A stretch of DNA of 64,000 nt from Phycicoccus sp. M110.8 (GCF_032464895.1 NZ_JAWDIC010000005.1:1-64000); one strand, 5' to 3'. Numbered from the stretch's first letter, positions 40,863 to 53,919 are shown. Translations and numbers: made by a program. Notes: a model not told the origin generated them from the sequence alone.

Positions 40863-40868
40863 ACCCTA
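40863..40868 (-). promoter_or_regulatory. -10 box for leaderless aldo/keto reductase gene
   Basis: TAGGGT on the minus strand, 6 nt before GTG 40856. Confidence 0.6.
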
Positions 40869-40906
40869 GGCAGGACGGCGATTCGGGGCAGGCCGGGCCC
40901 GGCGGC

Positions 40907-40912
40907 TAGACT
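40907..40912 (+). promoter_or_regulatory. -10 box of efp-nusB
   Basis: TAGACT, leaving a ~110-nt GC-rich leader before efp. The leader contains one copy of the octamer (CGGCATAC, 40966), the only clear intergenic one. Confidence 0.5.
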
Positions 40913-41030
40913 GTCCGCCGATCCCCGCACCGAACTTCCGGGACTGCCGCGCGCGCCGAGCCACGCGGCATACCGAGACCGGCGGCGGCGCCCACCGGCC
41001 CGCGCCCACCGACGAGAAAGCGACTTCCCC

Positions 41031-41591
41031 GTGGCATCGACCAACGACCTCAAGAACGGCATGGTGCTCAACATCGAGGGCCAGCTCTGGTCCGTCGTGG
41101 AGTTCCAGCACGTCAAGCCCGGCAAGGGCCCGGCCTTCGTGCGCACCAAGCTGAAGAACGTCCTGTCCGGCAAGGTCGTCGACAAGACCTTCAACGCGGG
41201 CGTCAAGGTCGAGACCGCGAACGTCGACCGTCGCGACATGCAGTACCTGTACAAGGACGGCAGCGACTTCGTCTTCATGGACGGCGACACCTACGACCAG
41301 ATCCACATCCCCGAGGCCACCGTCGGCAGCGTCGCGGACTACCTGCTCGAGAACCAGACCGCCCAGGTCGCGACCCACGACGGCACCGTGCTCTACGTCG
41401 AGCTGCCGGCCTCGGTCGTCCTCGAGATCACCTACACCGAGCCGGGCCTGCAGGGCGACCGCTCGACCGGTGGCACCAAGCCGGCCACCCTCGAGACCGG
41501 TGCGACGATCAACGTCCCGCTGTTCCTCGAGCAGGGCACCAAGGTCAAGGTCGACACCCGCGACGGCTCGTACCTCGGCCGCGTGAGCTGA
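41031..41591 (+). CDS. efp: Translation elongation factor P
   Basis: 186 aa, three beta-barrel domains. Relieves ribosome stalling at polyproline. The domain I loop reads PGKGP at residues 30-34, the actinobacterial PGKGP subfamily, described as working without the beta-lysyl or other lysine modification. GTG 41031 gives the family N terminus [12 protein letters not shown]; longer in-frame readings run into the leader. nusB follows after 1 nt. Confidence 0.96.
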   Translation: MASTNDLKNGMVLNIEGQLWSVVEFQHVKPGKGPAFVRTKLKNVLSGKVVDKTFNAGVKVETANVDRRDMQYLYKDGSDFVFMDGDTYDQIHIPEATVGSVADYLLENQTAQVATHDGTVLYVELPASVVLEITYTEPGLQGDRSTGGTKPATLETGATINVPLFLEQGTKVKVDTRDGSYLGRVS

Positions 41592-41592
41592 G

Positions 41593-42006
41593 GTGGCTGC
41601 TCGCTCCAAGGCGCGCAAGCGCGCCGTCGACATCCTCTTCGAGGCCGAGCAGCGCGGGCTCAACGCCCGCGACCTGCTCGCCGAGCGGCTCGCGAAGCCG
41701 GTCACAGAGGCGCCGCTCAACCAGTACACCGCCGACCTCGTCGAGGGTGTCGTCGCGCACTGGACCGACATCAACGAGCTGCTGACGACGTACTCGCAGG
41801 GCTGGTCGCTCGAGCGCATGCCCAGCGTCGACCGGGCGATCCTGCGGCTCGGTGCGTTCGAGGTGCTGTACGGCGACGACGTGCCCGAGGGCGTGGCGAT
41901 CTCCGAGGCCGTCGAGCTGGCGACCACCCTGTCGACCGACGACAGCCCCAAGTTCGTCAACGGCCTGCTCGGCCGGCTGGCCGAGGTCAAGCCGACCCTG
42001 GCCTGA
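41593..42006 (+). CDS. nusB: Transcription antitermination factor NusB
   Basis: 137 aa, all helical. The N-terminal Arg-rich SKARKRAVDILFEAEQ helix binds boxA RNA with NusE (S10); the C-terminal PEGVAISEAVELA and FVNGLLGRLAEV motifs match the family. Starts 1 nt after the efp stop, consistent with an efp-nusB operon. Confidence 0.95.
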   Translation: MAARSKARKRAVDILFEAEQRGLNARDLLAERLAKPVTEAPLNQYTADLVEGVVAHWTDINELLTTYSQGWSLERMPSVDRAILRLGAFEVLYGDDVPEGVAISEAVELATTLSTDDSPKFVNGLLGRLAEVKPTLA

Positions 42007-42030
42007 AGCCCGTGCCGTGACGGGCGCGCC

Positions 42031-42600
42031 GTGACTGGAGATGCCGCGGCCGGGCGCAGCGCGATCCGGTATGCCGTGCGGCCGGCGACCTCCGCCGACC
42101 TGCTGCAGCTGGCTGCGGTGGAGTCCGCCGCGGACCGGGTGTTCGACCCGGTCGTGGACACCAGCCTGTGGGGCGAGCCGCCCAGGGGGGAGGCCCGCGC
42201 CGCCGAGCCGGGGTTCCTGCTCGTCGCGGGTGATCCGGTGGTCGCGGGTGACCCGGTCCTCGGGTTCGCGCACGTGCTGCTGCTCGACGGGGACGGCGAC
42301 GGCCCGGGTGGGGCACGCGCGCACCTCGAGCAGCTGGCGGTCCACCCGGACCACGGCCGCCGGGGGATCGGCAGCGCCCTCGTGGAGGAGGTGTGCGCGC
42401 AGGTCAGGGACAGGGGTTTCGACCGCGTCACGCTGCGCACCTTCGCCGACATCCCGTGGAACGGACCCTTCTACGCCCGGCTCGGGTTCGTCGAGCTGGT
42501 GCCTGACCCCGCGTGGATGGCGCCGATGCTGCAGGCCGAGGCCCGGATCGGTCTCCCGCAGGCCGGCCGGCGCGTCGCCATGGTGCGCCACCTGGGCTGA
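42031..42600 (+). CDS. GNAT-family N-acetyltransferase
   Basis: 189 aa single GNAT domain. Acetyl-CoA binding at QLAVHPDHGRRGIGSALVEEV, then GFDRVTLRTFADIPWNGPFYARLGF. A 12-bp duplication (VAGDPVVAGDPVLG) is visible before the core. Starts 24 nt after nusB without a strong ribosome-binding site. Substrate unknown. Confidence 0.82.
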   Translation: MTGDAAAGRSAIRYAVRPATSADLLQLAAVESAADRVFDPVVDTSLWGEPPRGEARAAEPGFLLVAGDPVVAGDPVLGFAHVLLLDGDGDGPGGARAHLEQLAVHPDHGRRGIGSALVEEVCAQVRDRGFDRVTLRTFADIPWNGPFYARLGFVELVPDPAWMAPMLQAEARIGLPQAGRRVAMVRHLG

Positions 42601-42623
42601 GCCTCCTGTCGTGGCCCGGGCCC

Positions 42624-42698
42624 CGCGAAAGGTTGGCCCAAGATTCCTCTTGCGAGTGAACCTTCACTGGCAGGGCGGATCTTGGGCCAACCTTCGCG
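42624..42698. repeat. Large inverted repeat with nested hairpin
   Basis: Arms 42624-42644 and 42679-42698 match over 20 bp with one extra A in the left arm. The loop contains a second perfect hairpin, AGTGAA-CC-TTCACT (42655-42668). It lies between convergent genes and is more A+T-rich than its surroundings. A bidirectional terminator, a small structured RNA, or a MITE-like remnant are all possible. Confidence 0.9.
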
Positions 42699-42709
42699 TG
42701 CGGCGGGGC

Positions 42710-43657
42710 TCAGGGCTCGACGAGGACGTCCCCGACCATGCCCATGCCGTCGTGGATGGCGCAGATGTAGTGGAAGGTGCCCGTCGCCGTGAAGGTCACG
42801 GAGAACGGGACGCCCGGTGCGAGCAGGCCGCTGTTCAGGTCGCCGCCGGCGTAGTGTGCCGGGTCGCCCGAGGGGCCGAAGAGTGCCGGGATGGGCGGCT
42901 CCTGCCCGAACGTGACGGTGTGGGGTGCCTCGCCCATGGTGGTGAACGAGACGGTGTCACCGACGTGGACGACGACGTGGTCGCGCACGAACCGCATCAC
43001 CGAGAAGCCGTCACCGTCGATGCCGACCTCGACCGAGTGGCCGGTGGTCGCGTGGGCCTGCTTCGACGCCCGCCACGCGTCCCGGCCCGCGGCGAGGTCC
43101 GCCTGGGCCTGCGCGGTGCCGACCCGGTCGTAGTCCTGTTGGGTGTACGGGTAGGGCGTGCCCGCTGCCCGCACGTGGACCGTGCCGGACATCATCTCGC
43201 CGTGCACGAGGCAGTAGTACGTGAAGCTGCCGGTCGTCGGGAAGGTCAGGTCGTAGCTGGTGGCCGGGTCGGTGAACGTGAAGATCGGCTGCGTGGCCAT
43301 GATCCCGGAGTTCGTGTATGCCGTGCCGTCCTCCGTCGTGCCGCCCTGCCTGGTGACCTGCGTGGGGTCGAACGGGTTCAACGGCGGCAGCGAGGTACCG
43401 GGAGCCAGGAAGGTCACCGTGTGCGGCTCGGCGCTCCCGGACGTCCAGTGGACCGTGTCGCCGGCGTCGACCCAGACCTCCTTGGGCAGGAAGGCCATCG
43501 CGCTGACGGCCATGTCCGGCGACTCGGCCCCCACCCGGACGTGCCAGGTGACCGGGGTGGCCGCCGACGCCGACGGTGCGAGGGCGACGGGGATGGCGAG
43601 TGCGGTGGTTCCGGCGACGGCGAGGGCAAGGCGTCGCAATAGTCCGATCCTGTGCAT
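42710..43657 (-). CDS. Secreted protein with two cupredoxin domains
   Basis: 315 aa. Basic n-region, hydrophobic core and an ASA cleavage region (about 1-33) form a Sec signal peptide. Two plastocyanin-like domains follow; each has a type 1 copper set: EPHTVTF with YYCLVHGEMM, and APHTVTF with YICAIHDGMGM (His, Cys, His, Met). A ~60-residue linker separates them. Likely extracellular electron transfer or copper binding. AGGAG precedes ATG 43657; the longer reading lacks a signal peptide start. Confidence 0.88.
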   Translation of the reverse strand: MHRIGLLRRLALAVAGTTALAIPVALAPSASAATPVTWHVRVGAESPDMAVSAMAFLPKEVWVDAGDTVHWTSGSAEPHTVTFLAPGTSLPPLNPFDPTQVTRQGGTTEDGTAYTNSGIMATQPIFTFTDPATSYDLTFPTTGSFTYYCLVHGEMMSGTVHVRAAGTPYPYTQQDYDRVGTAQAQADLAAGRDAWRASKQAHATTGHSVEVGIDGDGFSVMRFVRDHVVVHVGDTVSFTTMGEAPHTVTFGQEPPIPALFGPSGDPAHYAGGDLNSGLLAPGVPFSVTFTATGTFHYICAIHDGMGMVGDVLVEP

Positions 43658-43807
43658 GGCGGTGCTCCTGGGGTGAACGGGGCCACGGGGTGCGACCCCC
43701 TGACGGATCGCTCGTGACCCTTCACCGCGGGCAGTCCACGTCACACGGTCCTCGCGGGCCGGTGGCGCGTCATCATGCCGAAGGACTACGCGCCACGGCC
43801 CGGGCAG

Positions 43808-44683
43808 TCATCCCCGTCGCACCCGGAACACCTCGGCGACCGCCGCCATGTCGTCCCCACCGTGCCCCTGCTCCGTGGCGCGGGCGTATGCCGCCGCCAG
43901 CGCCTCCAGGACGCGCGTGTCCACCCCCGCCGAGGTCGCCGCCTCGACCATCAGCCCGACGTCCTTGGAGACGTTGTCGACGGCGAACGCGGGGGAGTAC
44001 GCACGCTCGAGCACCAGACCCCCCTTGAGCTGGGCGTAAGGGGTGTCGGTGGGGCCGCCGCCGATCGCCTCGAGGAACAGCCGCGGGTCGACGCCGAGGC
44101 CCTCGGCCAGGGCGAGCGCCTGCCCGACACCGGCGTTGATCGTCGCCACCCACGAGTTGACCGCGAGCTTGAGCCGGCTCGCCGCGCCGGGTACGTCCCC
44201 GACCCACATGGTGCGTGATCCGACGGCGTCGAGGACGGGCTGAGCGCGGTCGGCGAGCGAGCGGTCGCCGGAGACCAGGACGACCAGGGCGCCCTTCTCG
44301 GCCGGGTCCTTCGTCCCCAGCACCGGGGCGTCGAGGAAGGCGATGCCCCGCTCGACGGCGAGGGACGCGAGGGCCTCGGTGCCCGCAACGCCGACGGTCG
44401 ACGCCTGCAGCCAGACCGTGTCGGCCCCGAAGGCGTCCGCGCACTGCTCGACCGTCGACCGGACCGCCTCGTGGTCGTAGAGCATGGTGACCACGACGTC
44501 GGCGCCGTCGACGGCCCCGACGGCGGTGTCGCACACGGTGGCACCGGCCTCCGCGAGCGGCTCGGCCTTCTCCCGGCTGCGGTTCCACACGCGGACGGGC
44601 AGGTCGGCCCGGCGCAGGCTGCGGGCCATCCCTGCGCCCATGATGCCGGTGCCCAGCACGGCGACGGTCGGGGTGCTCGTCAT
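43808..44683 (-). CDS. Beta-hydroxyacid dehydrogenase (3-hydroxyisobutyrate dehydrogenase family)
   Basis: 291 aa. N-terminal NAD(P) Rossmann domain with GTGIMGAGMARSLRRADLPVRVWNR, substrate loop near LQASTVGVAG, catalytic Lys in SRLKLAVNSWVA, then an all-helical C-terminal domain. NRSREKAEPL at strand 2 suggests NADP preference. CAGGAGAG precedes ATG 44683. The substrate (hydroxyisobutyrate, tartronate semialdehyde, or an imine) cannot be told. Confidence 0.88.
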   Translation of the reverse strand: MTSTPTVAVLGTGIMGAGMARSLRRADLPVRVWNRSREKAEPLAEAGATVCDTAVGAVDGADVVVTMLYDHEAVRSTVEQCADAFGADTVWLQASTVGVAGTEALASLAVERGIAFLDAPVLGTKDPAEKGALVVLVSGDRSLADRAQPVLDAVGSRTMWVGDVPGAASRLKLAVNSWVATINAGVGQALALAEGLGVDPRLFLEAIGGGPTDTPYAQLKGGLVLERAYSPAFAVDNVSKDVGLMVEAATSAGVDTRVLEALAAAYARATEQGHGGDDMAAVAEVFRVRRG

Positions 44684-44863
44684 CGTCTCTCCTGTCGGTG
44701 TCGACTCGAGGTCCCGGTCGGGACCCCTCGGTCCTACCCGCTGCGGGACGCCACCGCACCCCGGCGCGGGAGGTCGTCGCCCCGCACGCACGGTCTGGTC
44801 GCCATCCACGCCCAGCCTGGGTCCAGCGGGTGGGCCGCGTCGCGTCCCCGCCGGGCGACCCGT

Positions 44864-44869
44864 TACAGT
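44864..44869 (+). promoter_or_regulatory. -10 box of the pyr operon
   Basis: TACAGT, about 7 nt before the predicted transcription start and 66 nt before the pyrR ATG. The preceding 180 bp hold no gene. Confidence 0.6.
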
Positions 44870-44884
44870 TGCTCGCGAACGACA

Positions 44885-44922
44885 TCCTTTAACGACCTGT
44901 CCCGTGAGGCAGGGAAGGAGGT
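44885..44922 (+). promoter_or_regulatory. PyrR-binding leader overlapping the pyrR ribosome-binding site
   Basis: The leader holds GTCCCGTGAGGC, close to the PyrR-binding loop consensus ARUCCNGNGAGGYU, closed by CCTG/CAGG (44896-44899 with 44910-44913). It is followed at once by AAGGAGG (44915-44921). An upstream TCCTTT (44885-44890) can pair with that Shine-Dalgarno. No terminator hairpin follows. This fits translational repression by UMP-bound PyrR, as described in mycobacteria, not transcription attenuation. Confidence 0.75.
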
Positions 44923-44934
44923 CCAGACGCCGTC

Positions 44935-45573
44935 ATGCGTCCAGACTCAGCTGTACCCGCCGCGGTCGAGCCCTCCGCTCCCGCAGGCTCCGCCACTCCT
45001 GCGACACCCGGTTCACCCGGGCCGGCCGCCGACGAGCGCTCGGTCATGAGCGCCGCCGACGTCTCCCGGGTCCTGCGCCGGGTCGCCCACGAGATCCTCG
45101 AGCGGAACAAGGGCGCTGCCGACCTCGTCGTCCTCGGCATCCCCACCCGGGGCGTCGTGCTGGCGCGCCGGCTCGCCGCCCTCATCGAGGAGGTGGAGGG
45201 CGTCCCGGTCGCCGTCGGCGCCCTCGACGTCACGATGCACCGCGACGACCTGCGCCGGCAGCCGACCCGCAGCCCGATGCACACCGACATCCCGGCCACG
45301 GGCATCGACGACAAGGTCGTCGTGCTGGTCGACGACGTCCTCTACTCGGGCCGCACCGTGCGGGCCGCCCTCGACGCCCTCTCGGACCTGGGCCGCCCGC
45401 GCGTCGTCCGGCTCGCGGTCCTCGTCGACCGCGGCCACCGTGAGCTGCCGATCCGCGCCGACCACGTCGGCAAGAACCTGCCCACCTCGAGCAGCGAGAA
45501 GGTCCGGGTGCGCCTCGCCGAGCCCGACGGCGTCGAGGACCAGGTCACCATCGCCGGAGGGGAGCCCCGATGA
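44935..45573 (+). CDS. pyrR: Bifunctional pyr operon regulator / uracil phosphoribosyltransferase PyrR
   Basis: 212 aa. Type I phosphoribosyltransferase with the PRPP loop [16 protein letters not shown]-binding Arg/His-rich segment [11 protein letters not shown], and the conserved N-terminal helix [21 protein letters not shown] ~35-residue Pro/Ala-rich N-terminal extension precedes the usual start; an internal ATG at 45046 would give the standard length, but the ribosome-binding site fits 44935. Overlaps pyrB by 4 bases. Confidence 0.93.
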   Translation: MRPDSAVPAAVEPSAPAGSATPATPGSPGPAADERSVMSAADVSRVLRRVAHEILERNKGAADLVVLGIPTRGVVLARRLAALIEEVEGVPVAVGALDVTMHRDDLRRQPTRSPMHTDIPATGIDDKVVVLVDDVLYSGRTVRAALDALSDLGRPRVVRLAVLVDRGHRELPIRADHVGKNLPTSSSEKVRVRLAEPDGVEDQVTIAGGEPR

Positions 45574-46577
45574 CCACCACCGCCCCGACTGCGGGCCTGG
45601 CCACGACGAACGGCGCCACGGGCGCACGTCCACGACGGCACCTGCTGTCCTCTGCCGACCTGACCCGCGAGCAGGTGCGCGAGCTGCTCGACACCGCCGC
45701 CGAGATGCACGCCGTGCAGAAGCGCGAGGTCAAGAAGCTGCCCACCCTGCGCGGCCGGACCGTGGTGAACCTCTTCTTCGAGGACTCCACCCGCACGCGC
45801 AGCAGCTTCGAGATCGCCGGCAAGTGGCTCTCCGCCGACGTCATCAACATCAGCGGCAAGGGTTCCTCGACGTCCAAGGGCGAGTCGCTGCGCGACACGG
45901 TGATGACCGTGGCGGCGATGGGCGTCGACGCCCTGGTCATCCGGCACTCCGCCAGCGGCGCCGCCCACCAGGTCAGCCAGTGGGTCGACGCCCACGTCGT
46001 CAACGCCGGGGACGGCACGCACGAGCACCCGACGCAGGCCCTGCTCGACGCGTACACGATGGAGCACCGGCTGGGCAGCCTCGAGGGGCGGCACGTCGCG
46101 ATCGTCGGCGACCTCACCCACTCGCGGGTGGTCCGCTCGAACCTCATCACCCTGCGGACCCTGGGGGCGAGGGTCACCCTCGTCGCACCGCCGACCCTCA
46201 TGCCGAGCGGCATCCGGGCCTGGTCGGAGCGCGACGGCTTCGCGCTCAGCCACGACCTCGACGCCGTGCTGCCGACCGCCGACGCGGTGATGATGCTGCG
46301 GGTGCAGCGCGAGCGGATGAGCGGCGGGTTCTTCCCGACGGCCCGTGAGTACACCGTCGGCTACGGCCTGACCCGCGCCAGGCTCGACGCGCTCACCGCG
46401 GCGAACCCCGACGCCGTCATCTGCCACCCGGGCCCGATGAACCGCGGCCTCGAGATCGCGGCCGACGCCGCGGACGCCGCCCAGAGCCTCGTGCTCGACC
46501 AGGTCAGCGCGGGGGTGGCGGTGCGGATGTCCGTGCTCTACCACCTGCTCGCCGGAAGCGAAGGAGAGGACGCCTGA
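45570..46577 (+). CDS. pyrB: Aspartate carbamoyltransferase catalytic subunit
   Basis: 335 aa. Carbamoyl-phosphate loop [15 protein letters not shown] (about 72-86), [16 protein letters not shown] and the C-terminal CHPGPMNRG are conserved. The first ~25 residues are a non-conserved Thr/Ala-rich extension. No pyrI lies nearby, as usual in Gram-positives. ATG overlaps pyrR by 4 bases. Confidence 0.96.
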   Translation: MTTTAPTAGLATTNGATGARPRRHLLSSADLTREQVRELLDTAAEMHAVQKREVKKLPTLRGRTVVNLFFEDSTRTRSSFEIAGKWLSADVINISGKGSSTSKGESLRDTVMTVAAMGVDALVIRHSASGAAHQVSQWVDAHVVNAGDGTHEHPTQALLDAYTMEHRLGSLEGRHVAIVGDLTHSRVVRSNLITLRTLGARVTLVAPPTLMPSGIRAWSERDGFALSHDLDAVLPTADAVMMLRVQRERMSGGFFPTAREYTVGYGLTRARLDALTAANPDAVICHPGPMNRGLEIAADAADAAQSLVLDQVSAGVAVRMSVLYHLLAGSEGEDA

Positions 46578-47866
46578 TGCCCGCGCTGCTCGTGACCGGG
46601 GCCGACCTGCTCGGACAGGGGGCCCAGGACCTGCTCGTCGAGGACGGCGTCGTGACGCAGGTCGGCTCGATCCGCTCCGCCAAGGGCGCGGACGTGCTCG
46701 ACGCCGACGGGCTGGTCGCGCTGCCCGGCCTGGTCGACCTGCACACCCACCTGCGCGAGCCCGGCCGCGAGGACGCCGAGACGATCGCGTCCGGGTCGGC
46801 CGCCGCGGCGGTGGGTGGCTACACCGCCGTCCTCGCCATGGCCAACACCACGCCCGTGACCGACACCGCCGAGGCGGCGGAGCGCATCCTCGACCTGGGG
46901 CGAGCGGCCGGCCTGGTCGACGTCGTGCCGGTGGGTGCCGTCACCAAGGGCCTGGCCGGCGAGGAGCTCGCCGAGCTCGGCCTCATGCACCGCTCCCGGG
47001 CGGCGGTGCGCGTCTTCTCCGACGACGGCCACTGCGTCGCCGACTCGCGCGTGATGCGCCGGGCCCTGGAGTACGTCCGTGCGTTCGGCGGCGTCGTCTC
47101 CCAGCACGCGCAGGACCCGCACCTCGCGGGGAGCTCGGCGTGCGCCCACGAGGGCGAGCTGTCCGGCCGGCTCGGCCTGCCGGGGTGGCCCGGCATCGCC
47201 GAGGAGAGCATCGTCGCCCGCGACGTCATGCTGGCGCGGCACACCAGCTCGCGCGTCCACGTCGCCCACGTGTCCACCGCCGGGACGGTCGAGGTGGTCC
47301 GCTGGGCGAAGGCCCAGGGCATCGACGTGACCGCCGAGGTGACCCCGCACCACCTGCTGCTGACGACCGACCTGCTCGCCGGCTACGACCCGGTCTACAA
47401 GGTCAACCCGCCGCTGCGCCCGAAGGAGGACGTCGACGCCCTGCGGGCCGCGCTCGCGGACGGCACCATCGACGCCGTGGCCACCGACCACGCCCCGCAC
47501 GCCCGCCACGACAAGGAGCACGCCTTCGTCGACGCGGCGTTCGGCATGCTCGGCCTCGAGACGGCCCTGTCGGTGGTCGCGGACGTGATGGTCGGGTCAG
47601 GGCTGCTCGACTGGGCCGGCGTGGCCCGCGTCATGTCGACGGCCCCCGCCCGCATTGCCGGCCTCGAGGAGCACGGCCGACCGCTCGAGCCGGGATCGCC
47701 CGCGAACCTCACCCTGGTCGACCCGACCGCCGAGGTCACGGTGGACCGCAGCGCCTCGCTCTCGCTGTCGCGCAACAACCCCTGGCACGGGCGCACCTTC
47801 CGGGGCGCCGTCCACGCCACCGTCCTGCGCGGCCGGGTCACCGCCCAGAAGGGAGCCCTCGCGTGA
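46577..47866 (+). CDS. pyrC: Dihydroorotase (class I)
   Basis: 429 aa amidohydrolase. Zinc ligands in [10 protein letters not shown], Asp/His in [14 protein letters not shown] and the catalytic ATDHAPHA are present. ATG shares one base with the pyrB stop; GAAGGAGAGGA precedes it. Catalyses carbamoyl-aspartate cyclisation. Confidence 0.95.
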   Translation: MPALLVTGADLLGQGAQDLLVEDGVVTQVGSIRSAKGADVLDADGLVALPGLVDLHTHLREPGREDAETIASGSAAAAVGGYTAVLAMANTTPVTDTAEAAERILDLGRAAGLVDVVPVGAVTKGLAGEELAELGLMHRSRAAVRVFSDDGHCVADSRVMRRALEYVRAFGGVVSQHAQDPHLAGSSACAHEGELSGRLGLPGWPGIAEESIVARDVMLARHTSSRVHVAHVSTAGTVEVVRWAKAQGIDVTAEVTPHHLLLTTDLLAGYDPVYKVNPPLRPKEDVDALRAALADGTIDAVATDHAPHARHDKEHAFVDAAFGMLGLETALSVVADVMVGSGLLDWAGVARVMSTAPARIAGLEEHGRPLEPGSPANLTLVDPTAEVTVDRSASLSLSRNNPWHGRTFRGAVHATVLRGRVTAQKGALA

Positions 47867-48522
47867 CGCGACTGCAGGCCGTCGGGATCATGCTCGTGGC
47901 CCTCGGCCTGGTCTACGCCCTGCTGTATGCCGCGTGGCTGCGCAAGCGCCGCCGCAACGCCTCCGCGGTCATCGCCGTCGAGCGCCACCGCACCGAGGAC
48001 GCGGCGCCGGCCGCCCCCGCCCTGGACGACCAGCGCGGGCACAGCCTGGTCGTGGAGGGCACCTACATCAGCACGACGACGGCGGAGAGCCGGCTCGAGC
48101 GGGTCGCCGTGGAGGGCCTGGGCAACCGGTCCCGGGCGACGCTCACCGTCAACCGGGGCAACCCCGACCAGCTGGTCCGGATCGACCGCCAGGGCGAGTC
48201 GACGGTCGTCGTGCCCGGCAGCCGGCTGGTGAGCGTGCGCCGCGACCGCGGCATGGCGGGCAAGTTCATCGGGGCCAACCGCCTCCTCGTCCTGCAGTGG
48301 CGCGCCGAGGACGGCGCCGTCTACGAGACCGGCTTCCTCCCGCGCTACCGCGCCGACGTCGACCGGGTCGAGTCCGCGCTGTGGTGGCACAGCAGCGACG
48401 CCGCCGAGACGCAGCCTGCCGACCCCGCGGTCGACACAGCGACAGACACCGACACAGACACCCACACAGACACCGACCAGGGGCAGGAGCCCACGGCACC
48501 CGAAGGAGGGACCACCCGATGA
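47863..48522 (+). CDS. Membrane-anchored PH-like protein of the pyr operon
   Basis: 219 aa. One N-terminal helix (about 4-24), a KRRR stop-transfer, then a ~130-residue beta-rich domain seen in the PH-like protein that sits between pyrC and carA in Mycobacterium (Rv1382) and Streptomyces. The last ~35 residues are an acidic Asp/Thr repeat encoded by a GACACA-type microsatellite (48433-48478). Function unknown despite strict conservation of place. Overlaps pyrC and carA by 4 bases each. Confidence 0.82.
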   Translation: MTRLQAVGIMLVALGLVYALLYAAWLRKRRRNASAVIAVERHRTEDAAPAAPALDDQRGHSLVVEGTYISTTTAESRLERVAVEGLGNRSRATLTVNRGNPDQLVRIDRQGESTVVVPGSRLVSVRRDRGMAGKFIGANRLLVLQWRAEDGAVYETGFLPRYRADVDRVESALWWHSSDAAETQPADPAVDTATDTDTDTHTDTDQGQEPTAPEGGTTR

Positions 48523-49717
48523 GTGTGGCCGCACAGCTGGACCTCGACCGCGACGACGCCGTGCTGGTGCTCGAGGACGGCCGGGTCTTCCGTGGCGAGG
48601 CCTACGGCGCCACCGGCAGCACGGTCGGCGAGGCCGTCTTCTCGACCGGCATGACCGGGTACCAGGAGACCCTCACCGACCCCAGCTACCACCGCCAGGT
48701 CGTCGTGATGACGGCCCCGCACGTCGGCAACACCGGCGTGAACGACGAGGACCCCGAGTCGCGGCGCATCTGGGTGGCCGGGTACGTCGTCCGCGACCCC
48801 GCCCTGCGACCGTCGAACTGGCGCTCGCAGCAGTCGCTCGAGGACGACCTCGAGGCCCAGGGCGTGGTCGGCATCAGCGGCATCGACACCCGCGCGCTGA
48901 CCCGGCACCTGCGCGAGCGCGGTGCCATGCGGGTCGGGATCTTCTCCGGGGCGCGCGCTTCCGAGCCGGTCGAGGCGCTCGTCGCCGAGGTCGTCTCCGC
49001 ACCGCTGATGGAGGGCGCCGCCCTCGCCGCCGAGGTCACCACCCGCGAGCCGTACGTCGTGCCGGCGGTGGGGGAGAAGCGCTTCACCGTCGCCGCGGTC
49101 GACCTCGGCATCAAGTCGATGACGCCGGCCCTCATGGCGCAGCACGGCATCGAGGTGCACGTGCTCCCGGCGACCACGACCTTCGAGCAGGTGCGCCGGG
49201 TCGGCGGCGAGCACGGCCCCGACGGCGTGTTCTTCTCCAACGGCCCCGGCGACCCGGCCACGGCCGATGCCGAGGTCGCGGTGCTGCGCGAGGTGCTCGG
49301 CGCCCGCATCCCGTTCTTCGGGATCTGCTTCGGCAACCAGCTGCTCGGGCGTGCGCTCGGCTTCGGCACCTACAAGCTCAAGTACGGCCACCGCGGCATC
49401 AACCAGCCGGTCATGGACCGGACGACCCGCAAGGTCGAGGTGACGGCGCACAACCACGGGTTCGCGGTCGACGCGCCGCTCGACCCCGAGGGGGTCCCGG
49501 CGCCCAGCGACGCCGCGGACGGCACCGCATACGGCCGGGTGCGGGTCTCGCACGTGTGCCTCAACGACGACGTGGTCGAGGGCCTGGAGTGCCTCGACCT
49601 CCCGGCGTACTCGGTGCAGTACCACCCCGAGGCGGCGGCGGGCCCGCACGACGCGGCCTACCTGTTCGACCGGTTCATCTCCCTCATGCAGGGCAACAAG
49701 GAGAAGGGACACCGCGC

Positions 49718-49721
<4 letters not shown>
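48519..49721 (+). CDS. carA: Carbamoyl-phosphate synthase small subunit
   Basis: 400 aa. N-terminal domain [16 protein letters not shown] and [17 protein letters not shown]-terminal class I amidotransferase with nucleophile Cys in [16 protein letters not shown] and His/Glu in [13 protein letters not shown]. Supplies ammonia from glutamine to CarB. GAAGGAGGG precedes ATG 48519. Confidence 0.96.
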
Positions 49722-53019
<3,298 letters not shown>

Positions 53020-53023
<4 letters not shown>

Positions 53024-53919
53024 GCGACGTCGCCCAGGGCACGGCCGTCGGGGACGCAGCCGTCGTCCAGGGGACCGGGCGGCTCGTGTCGAACGAGCGG
53101 GTCGGTGCCTACCACCACCTGACCTTGGAGGTGCCCGGGCTCGCTGAGCACGCGCGGCCCGGCCACTTCGTCGCCCTGGCGGTGGGTGGCCCGACGAGCG
53201 CGAACCTGCTCCGCCGCTGCTTCTCCATCCACCGCGCCGACCCGGCGGCCGACACGGTCGACGTCGTCATCTCGCCCGTCGGCGCGGGCACGGAGTGGCT
53301 CGCGGGACTGCGCGCCGGCGACCAGGTCGACGTGATCGGGCCGCTCGGTCGCGAGTTCCCGGTGCCCGAGGAGCCGGTGGGGTGTGTCCTCGTCGGCGGC
53401 GGCTACGGCAGCGCACCGCTCGCCTGGCTGGCCCGGTCGCTGCGCGCCCGGGGGTGCCACGTCGAGGTGGTGCTCGGGGCCGCGACCGCGTCGAAGCTGT
53501 TCGGGGTGCAGGAGGCCCGCGAGGTCGCGGACGGCGTCACCGTGACGACCGACGACGGGTCCGAGGGGACCCGCGGCTGGGTCTCGGACGTGCTGCCCGA
53601 GGCGATCCGCCGTGCCGGCGGGGGCGGGAACGTCTACGGCTGCGGCCCCATGGGCATGCTGCGCTCGATCACCGACGTGGCGGCCGCCGAGGGCGCCACC
53701 GCCCACGTCGCGGTCGAGGAGTCCATGGCCTGCGGTGTCGGGGTCTGCATGACCTGCGTCATGCCGGTCGTCGGTGACGACGGTCGGACGCGGATGGTGC
53801 GCTCGTGCGTCGAGGGGCCGGTGTTTCGTGGCGACCGGGTGCGCTGGGACGCGTTCTCGGACGGACTGTGCCGGGTGCCCGACGACGCCGTCGGGGCGCC
53901 GGGGACGGGAGGCCACTGA
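53020..53919 (+). CDS. pyrK: Dihydroorotate dehydrogenase electron-transfer subunit
   Basis: 299 aa ferredoxin-reductase-like protein. FAD domain with [11 protein letters not shown] domain with [16 protein letters not shown], and a C-terminal 2Fe-2S site with four Cys in [12 protein letters not shown] then RSC. This is the PyrK architecture that passes electrons from class 1B PyrD to NAD+. Longer than B. subtilis PyrK (~256 aa), mainly at both ends. Overlaps carB by 4 bases. Confidence 0.92.

Noticed and set aside
42624-42698. Insertion-sequence end
   Set aside because: No transposase or second matching end within the window; kept only as an unexplained inverted repeat.
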